From contig PWZT01000017.1 in the NCBI GenBank assembly GCA_003567315.1, positions 19,418 through 83,417 on the forward strand: a DNA stretch of 64,000 nucleotides. The letters run 5' to 3'. The DNA comes from Paracoccaceae bacterium. GTDB lineage: Bacteria > Pseudomonadota > Alphaproteobacteria > Rhodobacterales > Rhodobacteraceae. Both the position numbers and the translations under genes were made by a program. This document shows, in pieces, positions 35,240-44,752 of the stretch; the first letter of the stretch is position 1, and every line of letters begins with the position of its first letter. Under the pieces are notes generated by a model. It searched no databases. It saw only the letters and a list, made by a program, of their open reading frames with translations, and had not been told where the DNA came from.

Positions 35240-37870
35240 ATGAACGAGAAATTTGCCCCCTGGGCCGAGGAAACGGCGCAGGTGTTCGAGCATGTGGACA
35301 GCGACAAGGACGGGCTTTCGGCCGATGAAGCGGCGCGGCGGCTTGAGGAGCATGGCCCCAACCGCCTACCCGAAGCCGCCCGGCGCGGACCCTTCATGCG
35401 CTTTCTGGTGCAGTTCCACAATGTTCTGATCTATGTGCTGCTGGCGGCTGCGCTCATCAAGGCGCTGATGGGGCACTGGATCGATACCAGCGTGATCCTT
35501 GCCGTGGTGGTGCTGAATGCGATCATCGGCTTCGTGCAGGAAGGCCGCGCCGAGGCCGCCATGGAGGCGATCCGCGACATGTTGGCACCGCGCGCGACTG
35601 TGTTGCGCGATGGGCGGCGGGCCACTGTGGATGGTGCCGATCTCGTGCCCGGCGATGTGGTGCTGCTGGAGGCAGGTGACAAGGTGCCCGCCGATCTGCG
35701 TCTGATCCGAGCGCGCGGGCTAGCCGCGCAGGAAGCGATACTGACGGGCGAATCCGTGCCGGTCGAGAAAAGCAGTGACCCGGTCAAGCGCGAGGCCGAT
35801 CTGGGGGATCGCGGCTCGATGATGTGGTCGGGCACATTGGTCACGCAAGGGGCAGGGCGCGGGCTGGTCGTGGCGACCGGGGCGGGCACCGAGATCGGGC
35901 GCATCGGTGGGATGCTCGCAGGGGTCGAGCAACTGACCACGCCGCTGGTCGCGCAAATGGATCGTTTCGCGCGCTGGCTGAGCCTCTTCATCCTGACAGC
36001 GGCGGGGCTTCTTTTCGCATTCGGCTTCTTTGTCCGGGGCTATCCGGTGGACGAGATCTTCATGGCGGTGGTCGCGGTCGCGGTCTCGTCCATCCCCGAG
36101 GGCCTGCCCGCGGTGCTGACGATCACGCTGGCGCTGGGCGTGCAGGCCATGGCGCGGCGCAATGCCATCGTGCGCCGCCTGCCCGCCATCGAGACTGTCG
36201 GCGCGGTCTCGGTCATCTGCACCGACAAGACCGGCACGCTGACCCGCAATGAGATGATCGTTGCCATGGCCGAGGTGCCCGAGGGAAGGCTGGACATCGA
36301 GGGCGAGAGCTATGCGCCCGAAGGCAAGATCGAAGGTGACGCGGATGCGGGCACGCTCGCGCTGGCCGCTGCGCTGTGCAATGACGCCGATCTGGCGCAG
36401 CGCGATGGCGAATGGCATGTCGAGGGGGACCCGATGGAGGGGGCGCTGCTGGCCTTCGCAGGCAAGGCGCTGGAGGATGACCCGCGCGAGGCATGGACGC
36501 GTGAGGATGCAATTCCCTTTGACAGCCGCCATCGCTACATGGCCACGCTCAGCAAATCGGAAGGCAAGCATCTGGTTCATGTAAAAGGCGCGCCGGAGCG
36601 TGTGCTGGCGATGTGTGACAAATTGCCTGACGGCGCGCCCTTCAAGGAAAAGGATTGGCACGCCCGCGCCGACAAGATGGCCGCTGAGGGCACGCGGGTG
36701 CTGGCTCTGGCCGTGATGGAGGCCGATACACTCGATGAAAAGGCCATTGACGGGGGGCTGACCTTTCTGGGGCTTGTGGGTCTGATCGATCCGCCCCGCC
36801 CCGAAGCGATCGAGGCTGTCGCCGAATGCCGCGCCGCCGGGATCGGGGTGAAGATGATCACGGGCGATCATGCTGGAACCGCACGTGCCATCGCAAAGCA
36901 GGTAGGGCTCGAGCACACTGACAAGGTGCTAACGGGCGCGGAACTCGAAGCCATGGACGATGCGCGTCTTGCGCAAACTGTGCGCGATGTCGATGTATTT
37001 GCCCGCACCACGCCCGAGCACAAGCTCCGCCTTGTGACCGCGCTGCAAAGTCATGATCTGGTGGTCGCGATGACAGGGGACGGGGTGAATGACGCCCCTG
37101 CACTCAAACGCGCTGATATCGGCATCGCGATGGGCCAGAAGGGCTCAGAGGCCTCGAAAGAAGCCTCCGATCTGGTGCTGGCGGATGACAATTTCGCCTC
37201 CATCGCCGCCGCCGTGCGCGAGGGGCGCACGGTGTTCGATAATATCCGCAAGGTGATAAGCTGGACATTGCCGACCAATGCGGGCGAATCCTCGGCCATC
37301 ATCATCGCGATCATGATCGGCGTGGCGCTGCCGATCACGGCGCTGCAGGTGCTCTGGGTCAACATGATCACGTCGGTCACGCTTGGCATCGCACTGGCAT
37401 TCGAGCCCACCGAGAAAGCCACGATGGAACGCCCGCCCCGCGAGCGCAAGGCGCCGCTCCTTTCGGGTGCGCTGCTCTGGCATGTCGTGCTGGTGGGGGC
37501 GCTCTATGCCTCTGCGATGTTCGGGATTTTCACTTGGGGGATCGGGCGCGATTACAGCATCGAGCATGCCCAGACACTCGCGATGAATACGTTGGTCGTG
37601 CTGAAGATTTTCTACCTCTTCTATATCCGCAACCTGCATGGTACATCGCTGACCCTTGATGCGCTGCGCGCCACCCGCGCGGTCTGGATCACGCTGACTG
37701 TGGCGCTCTCGGCGCAGCTTTTCATGACCTACACGCCCTTCATGCAGATCGCTTTCGGCACGCAGCCGCTCTATGCGCTGGATATGATGGTGATCCTCGG
37801 GATGGGCGCCGTGTTCTTCGTGCTGATCGAGACCGAGCGCCAGATACGCATGGCCGTGGCGCAGACATAG
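35240..37870 (+). CDS. Cation-transporting P-type ATPase (type II)
   Basis: This ATP-driven cation pump of 876 aa has ten predicted membrane spans. Seen are the actuator motif LTGES (168-172) and the TM4 ion-site motif PEGLP (286-290). The phosphorylation loop CTDKTGTLT has D329, and the hinge motif is MTGDGVNDAPALK. PEGLP together with a Cation_ATPase_N domain puts it among Ca2+/Na+/H+-type pumps rather than heavy-metal pumps, which carry CPC. The N-terminal domain contains a DSDKDG stretch at 20-25 resembling a calcium-binding loop. The ion cannot be assigned with certainty. It converges on the LytTR gene across a strong hairpin. Confidence 0.92.
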   Translation: MNEKFAPWAEETAQVFEHVDSDKDGLSADEAARRLEEHGPNRLPEAARRGPFMRFLVQFHNVLIYVLLAAALIKALMGHWIDTSVILAVVVLNAIIGFVQEGRAEAAMEAIRDMLAPRATVLRDGRRATVDGADLVPGDVVLLEAGDKVPADLRLIRARGLAAQEAILTGESVPVEKSSDPVKREADLGDRGSMMWSGTLVTQGAGRGLVVATGAGTEIGRIGGMLAGVEQLTTPLVAQMDRFARWLSLFILTAAGLLFAFGFFVRGYPVDEIFMAVVAVAVSSIPEGLPAVLTITLALGVQAMARRNAIVRRLPAIETVGAVSVICTDKTGTLTRNEMIVAMAEVPEGRLDIEGESYAPEGKIEGDADAGTLALAAALCNDADLAQRDGEWHVEGDPMEGALLAFAGKALEDDPREAWTREDAIPFDSRHRYMATLSKSEGKHLVHVKGAPERVLAMCDKLPDGAPFKEKDWHARADKMAAEGTRVLALAVMEADTLDEKAIDGGLTFLGLVGLIDPPRPEAIEAVAECRAAGIGVKMITGDHAGTARAIAKQVGLEHTDKVLTGAELEAMDDARLAQTVRDVDVFARTTPEHKLRLVTALQSHDLVVAMTGDGVNDAPALKRADIGIAMGQKGSEASKEASDLVLADDNFASIAAAVREGRTVFDNIRKVISWTLPTNAGESSAIIIAIMIGVALPITALQVLWVNMITSVTLGIALAFEPTEKATMERPPRERKAPLLSGALLWHVVLVGALYASAMFGIFTWGIGRDYSIEHAQTLAMNTLVVLKIFYLFYIRNLHGTSLTLDALRATRAVWITLTVALSAQLFMTYTPFMQIAFGTQPLYALDMMVILGMGAVFFVLIETERQIRMAVAQT

Positions 37871-37877
37871 GCGACTC

Positions 37878-37908
37878 GGCTCAGGCAGGCGGAATGCCCG
37901 CCTGAGCC
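37878..37908. terminator. Strong hairpin between convergent P-type ATPase and LytTR genes
   Basis: GGCTCAGGC pairs with GCCTGAGCC, and an inner GGC/GCC extends the stem around a GGAAT loop, with one A-C mismatch. It starts eight bases after the ATPase stop and covers the last codons of the LytTR gene. There is no T-run; it could act in both directions. Confidence 0.45.
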
Positions 37909-38606
37909 ACCGCCTTGAGATAGCTGCGGCTGACCGGCACCTCTGCCCCATCGGCCATGACCAGAACCGTGCGGCCCTGCTTGCGGCGTGTCTGCGCGAC
38001 AGCCTCGGGCGCGATCCAGTGCGAGCGGTGCACGCGCAAGCCCTGACCGCCCAACTCGCGCGCTGCATCCGACAAGCGCATCAGCACAAGCTCTTGCCCT
38101 GCGTGTGTGACGACCAGAACATAATGATCCTGTGCTTCCAGACGGATCAGCCTGCCACGGTTCTCGATCTTCAGACGGCGCTGGAACTCTGCCACCGGTG
38201 ACTTGGGCGGCTTCTGCATATGCAGCACCAGATGCACGGCGCCGGAAATCACCAGAATGATGAGCATCAGCCAGAACCACTCCGACCAGCCGCCCCAACC
38301 TGGAAAGAGGATGTAATTCACCACCCAGACTATACTGGCCAGCACCAACGCGTAGCCCAAGACAAGTCCGAGTTGCACTTTCAGACTTCCCGGCAGCCGT
38401 GTTTCCAGCGTCGTTAACCAACGATCCAGCAGAATCGCCGCGCCGACAATCGTCGCCCAGTAGACCGCGCGCGGACCAAACGGCAGCGCATTCAGCGTAC
38501 CGAAGGGTCCAGCAAGCGTCGCGATGGCGCTGAGCACAGCCCAGAGCGCCAGAGGCAACCGCCAGGCACGAAGCGTAAAGTGCAGGCGCTCTCCAAGGCG
38601 GTTCAT
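37881..38606 (-). CDS. Membrane-anchored LytTR-type DNA-binding protein
   Basis: This 241-aa protein has four predicted membrane spans in the first 130 residues (about 17-35, 47-62, 77-98 and 110-128). A C-terminal LytTR domain (about 135-235) is recognised by IRLEAQDHYVLVVT, then LRVHRSHWIAPEAV and the end VPVSRSYLKAV. LytTR domains bind direct-repeat DNA sites and normally follow a response-regulator domain. Here a membrane domain takes its place, so the regulator may sense a signal in the membrane. It converges on the P-type ATPase gene and diverges from the DUF2306 gene. Targets are unknown. Confidence 0.85.
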   Translation of the reverse strand: MNRLGERLHFTLRAWRLPLALWAVLSAIATLAGPFGTLNALPFGPRAVYWATIVGAAILLDRWLTTLETRLPGSLKVQLGLVLGYALVLASIVWVVNYILFPGWGGWSEWFWLMLIILVISGAVHLVLHMQKPPKSPVAEFQRRLKIENRGRLIRLEAQDHYVLVVTHAGQELVLMRLSDAARELGGQGLRVHRSHWIAPEAVAQTRRKQGRTVLVMADGAEVPVSRSYLKAVAQAGIPPA

Positions 38607-38699
38607 TCACGAACTCCCTGCATTGCTCACGCATGCCTTCTTGCCCGCAGTCGCAGTGCTTTGCAAACCCGAAGGCGATTTTACCGGAAAGGAACCGGC

Positions 38700-39098
38700 A
38701 TGAACCTTGCACCGCTGACAGGCGCAACCTTCGCGATCCAGCTTCACACGGCCGCTGCGATGATTGCGATCCTGACCACCATCGCGATATTCACGCGCGC
38801 ACGCGGCACCGCTACTCACAAGACACTGGGCTGGGTCTGGATCGGGTCCATGCTGATTGTCGCCATTTCAAGCTTCTGGATCACCACCGGCGGGCCCGTC
38901 ATGGGCTATAGCTGGATCCATCTGCTGTCGCTTTTCGTTCTGACAGGCATCGTGTTGGCGCTACGAAACATCCGCAAAGGCGATGTCGAGGGCCATCGCG
39001 GATGGATGATCGGCATGGTCTGGGGCGGCCTCGTCGTGGCCGGCGCCTTTACGCTTCTGCCCGGGCGGATCATGTATGGCGTGCTGCTCGGCGGTTAG
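38700..39098 (+). CDS. DUF2306-type small membrane protein
   Basis: This 132-aa integral membrane protein has four hydrophobic segments (about 10-31, 43-62, 70-86 and 102-122). The opening with [11 protein letters not shown], the THKTLGWVW motif around residue 40 and the later [14 protein letters not shown] motif are the histidine-bearing features of the DUF2306 family. They suggest haem or metal contact, though no function is established. AAAGGAA stands in front of the ATG at 38700. It diverges from the LytTR gene, which may control it. It overlaps the end of the convergent folD by four bases. Confidence 0.8.
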   Translation: MNLAPLTGATFAIQLHTAAAMIAILTTIAIFTRARGTATHKTLGWVWIGSMLIVAISSFWITTGGPVMGYSWIHLLSLFVLTGIVLALRNIRKGDVEGHRGWMIGMVWGGLVVAGAFTLLPGRIMYGVLLGG

Positions 39099-39985
39099 GC
39101 TGTCAGCCCCTCGGGCTCGGGCAGCCCATGCGCGCGGCAGGTCGCTGTCAGCGTATTGGCCAGCAGGCAGGCAATCGTCATCGGTCCGACCCCACCAGGC
39201 ACCGGGGTGATCGCCCCGGCCGCCGCCAAGGCACTTTCGAAGTGAACATCGCCCACCAGCCGCGTCTTGCCATCGCGCTCGATCCGGTTGATCCCAACAT
39301 CGATCACAGTCGCGCCGGGCTTGACCCAATCGCCGGGGATCATCTCGGGCCGCCCGACCGCGGCCACAAGAATATCCGCATGACGGCAGGTCTCTGCCAG
39401 ATCGCGGGTGCGCGAATGCGCGATGGTCACGGTGCAGCTATCGCCCAGCAGAAGCTGCGCCATGGGTTTACCGACAATATTGGACCGCCCGACCACGACA
39501 GCATTCAGCCCCGAGAGACTACCAAGATGGTCGCGCAGCATCATGAGGCAGCCAAGCGGCGTGCAGGGCACCATCGCCTTCTGTCCCGTGCCCAGAAGCC
39601 CCACATTGGAAATGTGAAAACCATCGACATCCTTGGCGGGATTGATCCGGTTGATGACCAGATCGGCATTGATATGCGAGGGCAGCGGCAATTGCACGAG
39701 AATGCCGTGTACTTCCGGATCCGCATTCAGGCGGTCGATCAGGTCGAGCAACGCTGCCTGCGAGGTCTCTGCATCGAGCTTATGCTCGAAAGAGGTCATC
39801 CCGACCTCGATGGTCTGCTTGCCCTTGGAGCGCACATAAACCTGGCTCGCGGGGTCTTCGCCGACCAGCACCACGGCAAGCCCGGGCGTGATCCCATGCG
39901 CCTCTTTCAGAGCCGCGACATGCTGCGCGACCTGCGCGCGCAGCTTTGCCGCGAATGCTTTTCCGTCAAGGACATGCCCTGTCAT
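39095..39985 (-). CDS. folD: Bifunctional methylenetetrahydrofolate dehydrogenase/cyclohydrolase FolD
   Basis: FolD oxidises 5,10-methylene-THF to methenyl-THF and hydrolyses it to 10-formyl-THF. The 296-aa protein shows the substrate-site block [17 protein letters not shown] with the catalytic Lys around 56, and [12 protein letters not shown]. The Rossmann motif [17 protein letters not shown] and the C-terminal [19 protein letters not shown] are also present. It lies downstream of fhs on the same strand, with a chorismate mutase-like gene between them. FolD and Fhs make the two routes to 10-formyl-THF, so co-location fits one-carbon supply for purine and formyl-Met synthesis. Confidence 0.96.
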   Translation of the reverse strand: MTGHVLDGKAFAAKLRAQVAQHVAALKEAHGITPGLAVVLVGEDPASQVYVRSKGKQTIEVGMTSFEHKLDAETSQAALLDLIDRLNADPEVHGILVQLPLPSHINADLVINRINPAKDVDGFHISNVGLLGTGQKAMVPCTPLGCLMMLRDHLGSLSGLNAVVVGRSNIVGKPMAQLLLGDSCTVTIAHSRTRDLAETCRHADILVAAVGRPEMIPGDWVKPGATVIDVGINRIERDGKTRLVGDVHFESALAAAGAITPVPGGVGPMTIACLLANTLTATCRAHGLPEPEGLTA

Positions 39986-40009
39986 TTGTTCTTCTCTCCT
40001 GTCGCCGGA

Positions 40010-40327
40010 TCAGATGTGATCTTTGCTGTTGTCGCCAGACCCCAGAACCTTCTCCTCACGCGCAATCGACCAGTCGATGATCCGTGTCCAGAGAGGCACT
40101 GCCAGCTGTGGATCGAGCCCTGCCTGCACTGACAGTTGCTCAACATTCGCCAGCACCTCATCAACGCGTGCAGGGATGCGCGCGGGGACGCCTTCCGCCG
40201 GTTTCAACTCGGTCGCCCGGTCGATATAGCGCGCGCGCTTTGCCAGCAGGGCGACAAGCTCTGCATCGATTGCGTCGATTTCCTTGCGTAATTCACGCAT
40301 GCTGCTGCAAGCTTCTGGTGCGGTCAT
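40010..40327 (-). CDS. Chorismate mutase-type protein (AroQ/PchB-like)
   Basis: This 105-aa all-helical protein has the chorismate mutase II fold. The first helix carries LRKEIDAIDAELVALLAKRARYI-type spacing (quoted in part: EIDAIDAELVALLAKR, about 16-31). The active-site Arg and Lys are in KRARYIDRATELK, and the last helix in LWTRIIDWSIAREE. The sequence is closer to the isochorismate-pyruvate lyase branch (PchB) than to the monofunctional mutase at 59.6-59.9 kb, so either reaction is possible. It lies between folD and fhs on the same strand, with 24 bases to folD. Confidence 0.82.
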   Translation of the reverse strand: MTAPEACSSMRELRKEIDAIDAELVALLAKRARYIDRATELKPAEGVPARIPARVDEVLANVEQLSVQAGLDPQLAVPLWTRIIDWSIAREEKVLGSGDNSKDHI

Positions 40328-40399
40328 GAGCGATCCTCGCTGTTTGCTTGACGCTCACGTAGCTGCTCTGTGACCGGGTTTCAATTTCTGCGGTGGCGG

Positions 40400-40451
40400 G
40401 ATGGTGGGTGGGGCGACGCGCGGCACAGCCGCGCGAGCGCCGTCCACCATC
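40400..40451. repeat. Long imperfect hairpin after fhs
   Basis: Outer arms GATGGTGG (40400-40407) and CCACCATC (40444-40451) and inner arms CGCGCGGC and GCCGCGCG around ACA are both perfect, with a less paired middle. It begins eight bases past the fhs stop and occupies the gap before the chorismate mutase-like gene. Without a T-run it may stabilise or weakly terminate the fhs message. Confidence 0.55.
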
Positions 40452-40459
40452 TCGATTGC

Positions 40460-42136
40460 TCAAAAGAGCCCTTCGATCAGACCTTCCTCGTTAAAGCGGA
40501 TCGATTGCGCGGCAGGCTTGCGCGGCAGACCGGGCATGGTCATGATCTCACCGCAGATCACCACGATGAACCCTGCGCCTGCCGACAATCGCACCTCGCG
40601 CACTGGCACCGAATGGTTCAAGGGTGCCCCCCGCAAATCCGGGTCCGTGGTGAAGGAATATTGTGTCTTGGCCATGCAGATGGGTAGCGCGCCATACCCA
40701 GCGGCTTCCCATTCGCGCAACTGATTGCGGATTTTGGCGTCCGCCAGCACGTCATCGGCCCTGTAAATCCGCCGCGCGATTGTCTCGATCTTTTCGAAGA
40801 GCGGCATGTCATCGCCATAAAGTGGCGCAAACTGCGTCCAGTCGCCATCCGCCAACTCTGCTACGCGGGTTGCCAGTTCCTTGATACCTTGTGACCCTTC
40901 TGCCCAGTGGCGGCACAAGATCGCTTCGGCGCCCAGCGAAGCCACATAGGCCTTCACAGCGTCGATCTCAGCCTGAGTGTCGGAATGGAAGTGGTTAATC
41001 GCCACCACAACCGGCACACCAAAGGATTTCACATTCTCGATATGGCGCCCCAGATTGGGGCAGCCTTTCTGGACAGCTTCGACATTCTCCGCCCCCAGAT
41101 CGGCTTTGGCCACTCCGCCATTCATCTTCATGGCTCGCACCGTGGCAACGATCACCGCCACGGACGGGGTCAGCCCGGCCTTGCGGCATTTGATGTTGAA
41201 GAATTTCTCGGCCCCCAGATCGGCCCCGAACCCGGCCTCGGTCACGACAAAATCCGCAAGCCCCAGCGCTGTCTGCGTCGCCACGACCGAATTGCAGCCA
41301 TGCGCGATATTGGCGAAGGGTCCACCATGCACAAATGCCGGGTTGTTCTCCAGCGTCTGCACCAGATTGGGCTGCATCGCATCTTTCAGGAGCACAGTCA
41401 TCGCCCCTTCGGCCCCGATATCGCGGCAATAGATCGGCGTCTTGTCGCGACGATAGGCCACCACGATATCGCCCAGACGACGCTGCAGATCCTCAAGGTC
41501 CGACGCCAGGCACAGGATCGCCATCACTTCGGAGGCCACAGTGATGTCGAACCCGGTCTGCCGCGCGAAGCCGTTCGAGACACCGCCCAGCGAGACCACC
41601 ATGTCACGCAGCGCACGGTCATTCATGTCCATCACACGCCGCCACGAGATCCGGCGTTCGTCGATCTCCAACTCGTTGCCCCAGTAGATATGGTTGTCGA
41701 TCATCGCCGAGAGCAGGTTATGCGCCGAGGTGATCGCATGGAAATCGCCTGTGAAGTGAAGGTTCATATCCTCCATCGGCACGACCTGCGCGTAGCCACC
41801 CCCCGCAGCGCCGCCCTTCATCCCGAAATTGGGCCCGAGCGAGGCTTCGCGAATGCAGATCGCGGCCTTCTTTCCGATGGCATTCAGCCCGTCGCCGAGG
41901 CCCACAGTCGTCGTGGTCTTGCCCTCACCTGCAGGCGTCGGGTTGATGGCGGTCACGAGGATCAGCTTGCCGCGGTCGCGCCCGCGCGCCTCGGCCACAA
42001 ATTCCTGCCCGACCTTTGCCTTGTCATGCCCGAAAGGGAGCAAGTGCTCGGCGGGAATACCCAACTTCGCGCCGATCTCCTGGATCGGCAGTTTTTTCGC
42101 CTCGCGGGCAATTTCGATGTCGGTCTTGAAGCCCAT
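40460..42136 (-). CDS. fhs: Formate--tetrahydrofolate ligase
   Basis: Fhs makes 10-formyl-THF from formate, THF and ATP. The 558-aa length is standard. Visible blocks are the P-loop-like [18 protein letters not shown] (about 67-84), [18 protein letters not shown], and [16 protein letters not shown]. The C-terminal [13 protein letters not shown] and [20 protein letters not shown] are also present. The ATG at 42136 follows a G-rich GAGGGGGAA site. Just upstream, the leader can form a hairpin. It heads a run fhs, chorismate mutase-like, folD on the minus strand. The window also holds purD, one of the consumers of one-carbon-dependent purine synthesis. Confidence 0.96.
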   Translation of the reverse strand: MGFKTDIEIAREAKKLPIQEIGAKLGIPAEHLLPFGHDKAKVGQEFVAEARGRDRGKLILVTAINPTPAGEGKTTTTVGLGDGLNAIGKKAAICIREASLGPNFGMKGGAAGGGYAQVVPMEDMNLHFTGDFHAITSAHNLLSAMIDNHIYWGNELEIDERRISWRRVMDMNDRALRDMVVSLGGVSNGFARQTGFDITVASEVMAILCLASDLEDLQRRLGDIVVAYRRDKTPIYCRDIGAEGAMTVLLKDAMQPNLVQTLENNPAFVHGGPFANIAHGCNSVVATQTALGLADFVVTEAGFGADLGAEKFFNIKCRKAGLTPSVAVIVATVRAMKMNGGVAKADLGAENVEAVQKGCPNLGRHIENVKSFGVPVVVAINHFHSDTQAEIDAVKAYVASLGAEAILCRHWAEGSQGIKELATRVAELADGDWTQFAPLYGDDMPLFEKIETIARRIYRADDVLADAKIRNQLREWEAAGYGALPICMAKTQYSFTTDPDLRGAPLNHSVPVREVRLSAGAGFIVVICGEIMTMPGLPRKPAAQSIRFNEEGLIEGLF

Positions 42137-42157
42137 GTCCTGTTCCCCCTCGCAGGT

Positions 42158-42190
42158 AATCCGGTTTGCCCCGCTATACCGGGCCGGATT
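42158..42190 (-). promoter_or_regulatory. Leader hairpin before fhs
   Basis: AATCCGG (42158-42164) pairs perfectly with CCGGATT (42184-42190), and a smaller CCCG/CGGG stem nests inside. It lies 21 bases before the fhs start. A regulatory role is only suggested by position; it does not match a folate riboswitch I can recognise. Confidence 0.35.
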
Positions 42191-42295
42191 GCGATGGGGA
42201 GATGTGATTGCGACATTTTCATCGCCAGTTGCGCCGCGCCCAGTTCCGATATGAAACACGGTTTCCAATTGCGGGCGCAGACCTTCACCAATGAA

Positions 42296-42327
42296 AAGGG
42301 CACACAACCGCGCTGCTGTGTGCCCTT
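42296..42327 (-). terminator. Intrinsic terminator of asd
   Basis: AAGGGCACACA (42296-42306) and TGTGTGCCCTT (42317-42327) form a perfect eleven-base stem with a ten-base loop. Read on the minus strand the stem runs into TTTT, 22 bases after the asd stop codon. Confidence 0.8.
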
Positions 42328-42348
42328 ACCGTCAAATTGTCTGAGCCA

Positions 42349-43371
42349 TCAGCCCTTCTTCAAACACCGATTGCCGAGCACCTCTGCAATCTGGACTGCG
42401 TTCAGCGCCGCCCCTTTGCGCAGATTGTCCGACACGCACCAGATATTCAGACCGTTCTCGATGGTCGAATCCTGCCGGATCCGGCTGATATAAGTGGCAT
42501 ATTCGCCCACACACTCGACCGGGGTGATATAGCCGCCCGCCTCGCGCTTATCGACCACCAGAATACCAGGGGCCTCGCGCAGAATGTCGCGCGCCTCTTC
42601 CTCGTCGAGGAAATCCGCGAACTCGATATTGATCGCTTCCGAATGGCCCACGAAAACCGGCACACGCGCGCAGGTCGCCGTCAGCTTGATGGCGGGGTCG
42701 AGGATCTTCTTGGTCTCTGCCACCATCTTCCATTCTTCCTTGGTGGACCCGTCTTCCATGAAGACATCAATATGCGGGATCACGTTGAAGGCGATCTGCT
42801 TGGGATAGACCGAAGGCTCCACTTCCTGACCGGGCACATAAATCCCCTTGGTCTGGGCCCAGAGTTCGTCGATCCCGTCCTTGCCCGTGCCGGAAACCGA
42901 TTGATAGGTGCTGACCACCACGCGCTTGATCCGCGCGCGCTCATGCAGTGGTTTCAGTGCCACGACCATCTGCGCAGTCGAGCAGTTGGGATTGGCGATG
43001 ATGTTCTTCTTGGTATAGCCGTCCACTGCGGCGGCATTTGCCTCGGGCACCACCAGCGGCACATCCGGGTCGTAGCGATAGAGCGAGGAATTGTCGATCA
43101 CGACACAGCCCTGCGATGCCGCCTTGGGCGCATAGGTCTTGGTCGCGTCCGAGCCGATCGCGAAGAAGGCAATATCCCAGCCCGTGAAGTCGAATTTATC
43201 CAGATCCTGGCATTTCAGGGTCTTGTCGCCAAAGCTGACTTCCGTTCCAAGGCTCCGGCGCGAGGCGAGAGCGGCGATCTCATCGACCGGGAATTCCCGC
43301 TCGGCCAGAATATTCAGCATTTCGCGGCCCACATTGCCCGTGGCGCCTGCGACGACGATCTTGTAGCCCAT
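42349..43371 (-). CDS. asd: Aspartate-semialdehyde dehydrogenase
   Basis: Asd reduces aspartyl phosphate to aspartate semialdehyde, the branch point to lysine, diaminopimelate, threonine and methionine. The 340-aa protein opens with the NADP-binding VVAGATGNVGREML (about 6-19). The catalytic Cys130 is in ANPNCSTAQMV, the QSVSGTGKDGIDEL block follows, and the active-site His is in the VGHSEAINIEF region. AAGGAGG is well placed before the ATG at 43371. It is monocistronic, closed by a strong terminator. Confidence 0.96.
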   Translation of the reverse strand: MGYKIVVAGATGNVGREMLNILAEREFPVDEIAALASRRSLGTEVSFGDKTLKCQDLDKFDFTGWDIAFFAIGSDATKTYAPKAASQGCVVIDNSSLYRYDPDVPLVVPEANAAAVDGYTKKNIIANPNCSTAQMVVALKPLHERARIKRVVVSTYQSVSGTGKDGIDELWAQTKGIYVPGQEVEPSVYPKQIAFNVIPHIDVFMEDGSTKEEWKMVAETKKILDPAIKLTATCARVPVFVGHSEAINIEFADFLDEEEARDILREAPGILVVDKREAGGYITPVECVGEYATYISRIRQDSTIENGLNIWCVSDNLRKGAALNAVQIAEVLGNRCLKKG

Positions 43372-43435
43372 CTTGGCCTCCTTTTCACACGTCGGCGCCG
43401 GACCTAGCGCATATCTGCGCAAAGGTGAAGGGCCG

Positions 43436-44614
43436 CTAATCCGTGCGGTCTGTAGAGAAGGCGTAAAACACGCATCCAACGAGAAGCAGAAGCCCGAAGA
43501 AGGCGAACAGCGCCTGATAGGCCGCCTCAGGCGGCATCGCAGGGGCGCTGGAATGCACCGGGCCGCTGAGGGTCTGCAACAGCCCGACCCCGCCGATGGA
43601 GAAGAGATTGAGCAGCGTCACCCCGCGCCCGGTCAGATGTGGCGGAATAAAGCTGCGACCATGCGCCATCATCATCGGAAATGACGCGCCGAAAAATCCG
43701 ACCCCCGCGAGCAGGATCCCCGTCTGCCAGAAGCCCGAGAGCGGGAAGAGCCACAAAGCGCCCAGACACAGCACCCCGCTCAGATTACCCACAAGGATCA
43801 CCCCCTTGCGCGTGCCAAACAGGCGATCCAGCGGGCCATAGGCAAAATTCCCGGCAATCATCGCCAGCGCCATCAGCAGGGTCACCTGCCCGATGCCCGA
43901 GGCGCTTGCCCCATAGAGGTCCGCGTAGAACGGCCCCGCCCAAAGCCCGCGCAGCCCGGCGGCCGGGGCGTAATTCACGATCAGCAGCGGAATGAGGAAC
44001 CACAGCGCAGGGATGCGCAGCAGATCCATCAGACCGCCGCGCGCCCCCTCTGGCGCATCGGCCGAGGGCGGATCCTGTATGACCAGCCAGAGCACCCCTG
44101 CCACCACGGCATTCACGGCGGCCATGACCAGGATTGCCGCGCGCCACCCGATCGTCTCGGCGGCCCAAGCCATCGGCAGCGCCGCCAGAATGTTGCCCAG
44201 CGAGCCGAAGCCCAGAACGGCCCCCGCAAGCGTGGCGAACAGCGCAGGCGCGAAACTGCGTGCGAATATGTAGTAGCTCGCCATCAGCACCGGCGCGCAA
44301 CCAATGCCAAGCAGCGCCATCGCAAGATGCACATGCAGCGCATTTCCGGCCAGCGCGAACAGCATCGCGCCCGCTGTGCCGCCAAAGCCCAGCATCAGCG
44401 CCGTGGTGCGCCTTGGCCCGAACCGGTCCAGCGCCCAGCCGACGGGGAGTTGCATCAGCGCAAAGACCAGGAACCAAAGCCCCGACGAAAACGCCAGATC
44501 ATCGGCCGTGACCCCGATATCCGCCTGCAACAGCCCGGAGAGCACTGCCAAAAAGGAGCGATAAAACTGGCTGAGCAGGTAGCCGATAACCAGAAAGAAA
44601 AGCCCGAGCTTCAT
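43436..44614 (-). CDS. MFS transporter
   Basis: This 392-aa secondary transporter of the major facilitator superfamily has twelve hydrophobic segments in two halves. The MFS signature between TM2 and TM3 reads GWALDRFGPRRTTALML (about 58-74). Related loop residues GPLDRLFGTRKGVIL lie in the second half. The N-terminal FYRSFLAVLSGLLQ resembles nitrate/oxalate-type carriers only loosely. Substrate and coupling ion cannot be read. It diverges from the Ada-like gene at 44753, leaving 138 bases for both promoters. Confidence 0.87.
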   Translation of the reverse strand: MKLGLFFLVIGYLLSQFYRSFLAVLSGLLQADIGVTADDLAFSSGLWFLVFALMQLPVGWALDRFGPRRTTALMLGFGGTAGAMLFALAGNALHVHLAMALLGIGCAPVLMASYYIFARSFAPALFATLAGAVLGFGSLGNILAALPMAWAAETIGWRAAILVMAAVNAVVAGVLWLVIQDPPSADAPEGARGGLMDLLRIPALWFLIPLLIVNYAPAAGLRGLWAGPFYADLYGASASGIGQVTLLMALAMIAGNFAYGPLDRLFGTRKGVILVGNLSGVLCLGALWLFPLSGFWQTGILLAGVGFFGASFPMMMAHGRSFIPPHLTGRGVTLLNLFSIGGVGLLQTLSGPVHSSAPAMPPEAAYQALFAFFGLLLLVGCVFYAFSTDRTD

Positions 44615-44752
44615 CGCATTCGCCCAATGTTTCAGCAGTTACGGAATGCGTATTTCACGCGTGAAGCATTTGCAATCGCGCTTTGCGCATGTTTCGGGTC
44701 GCGGATGCAGGGCGTGAGGCTGTAGGGTTCTATTCAGACTGGAGGGATTGCA

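Noticed and set aside
42137..42348. A folate riboswitch in front of fhs
   Set aside because: Only a simple nested hairpin and the asd terminator are visible; I cannot match conserved residues of known tetrahydrofolate riboswitches.
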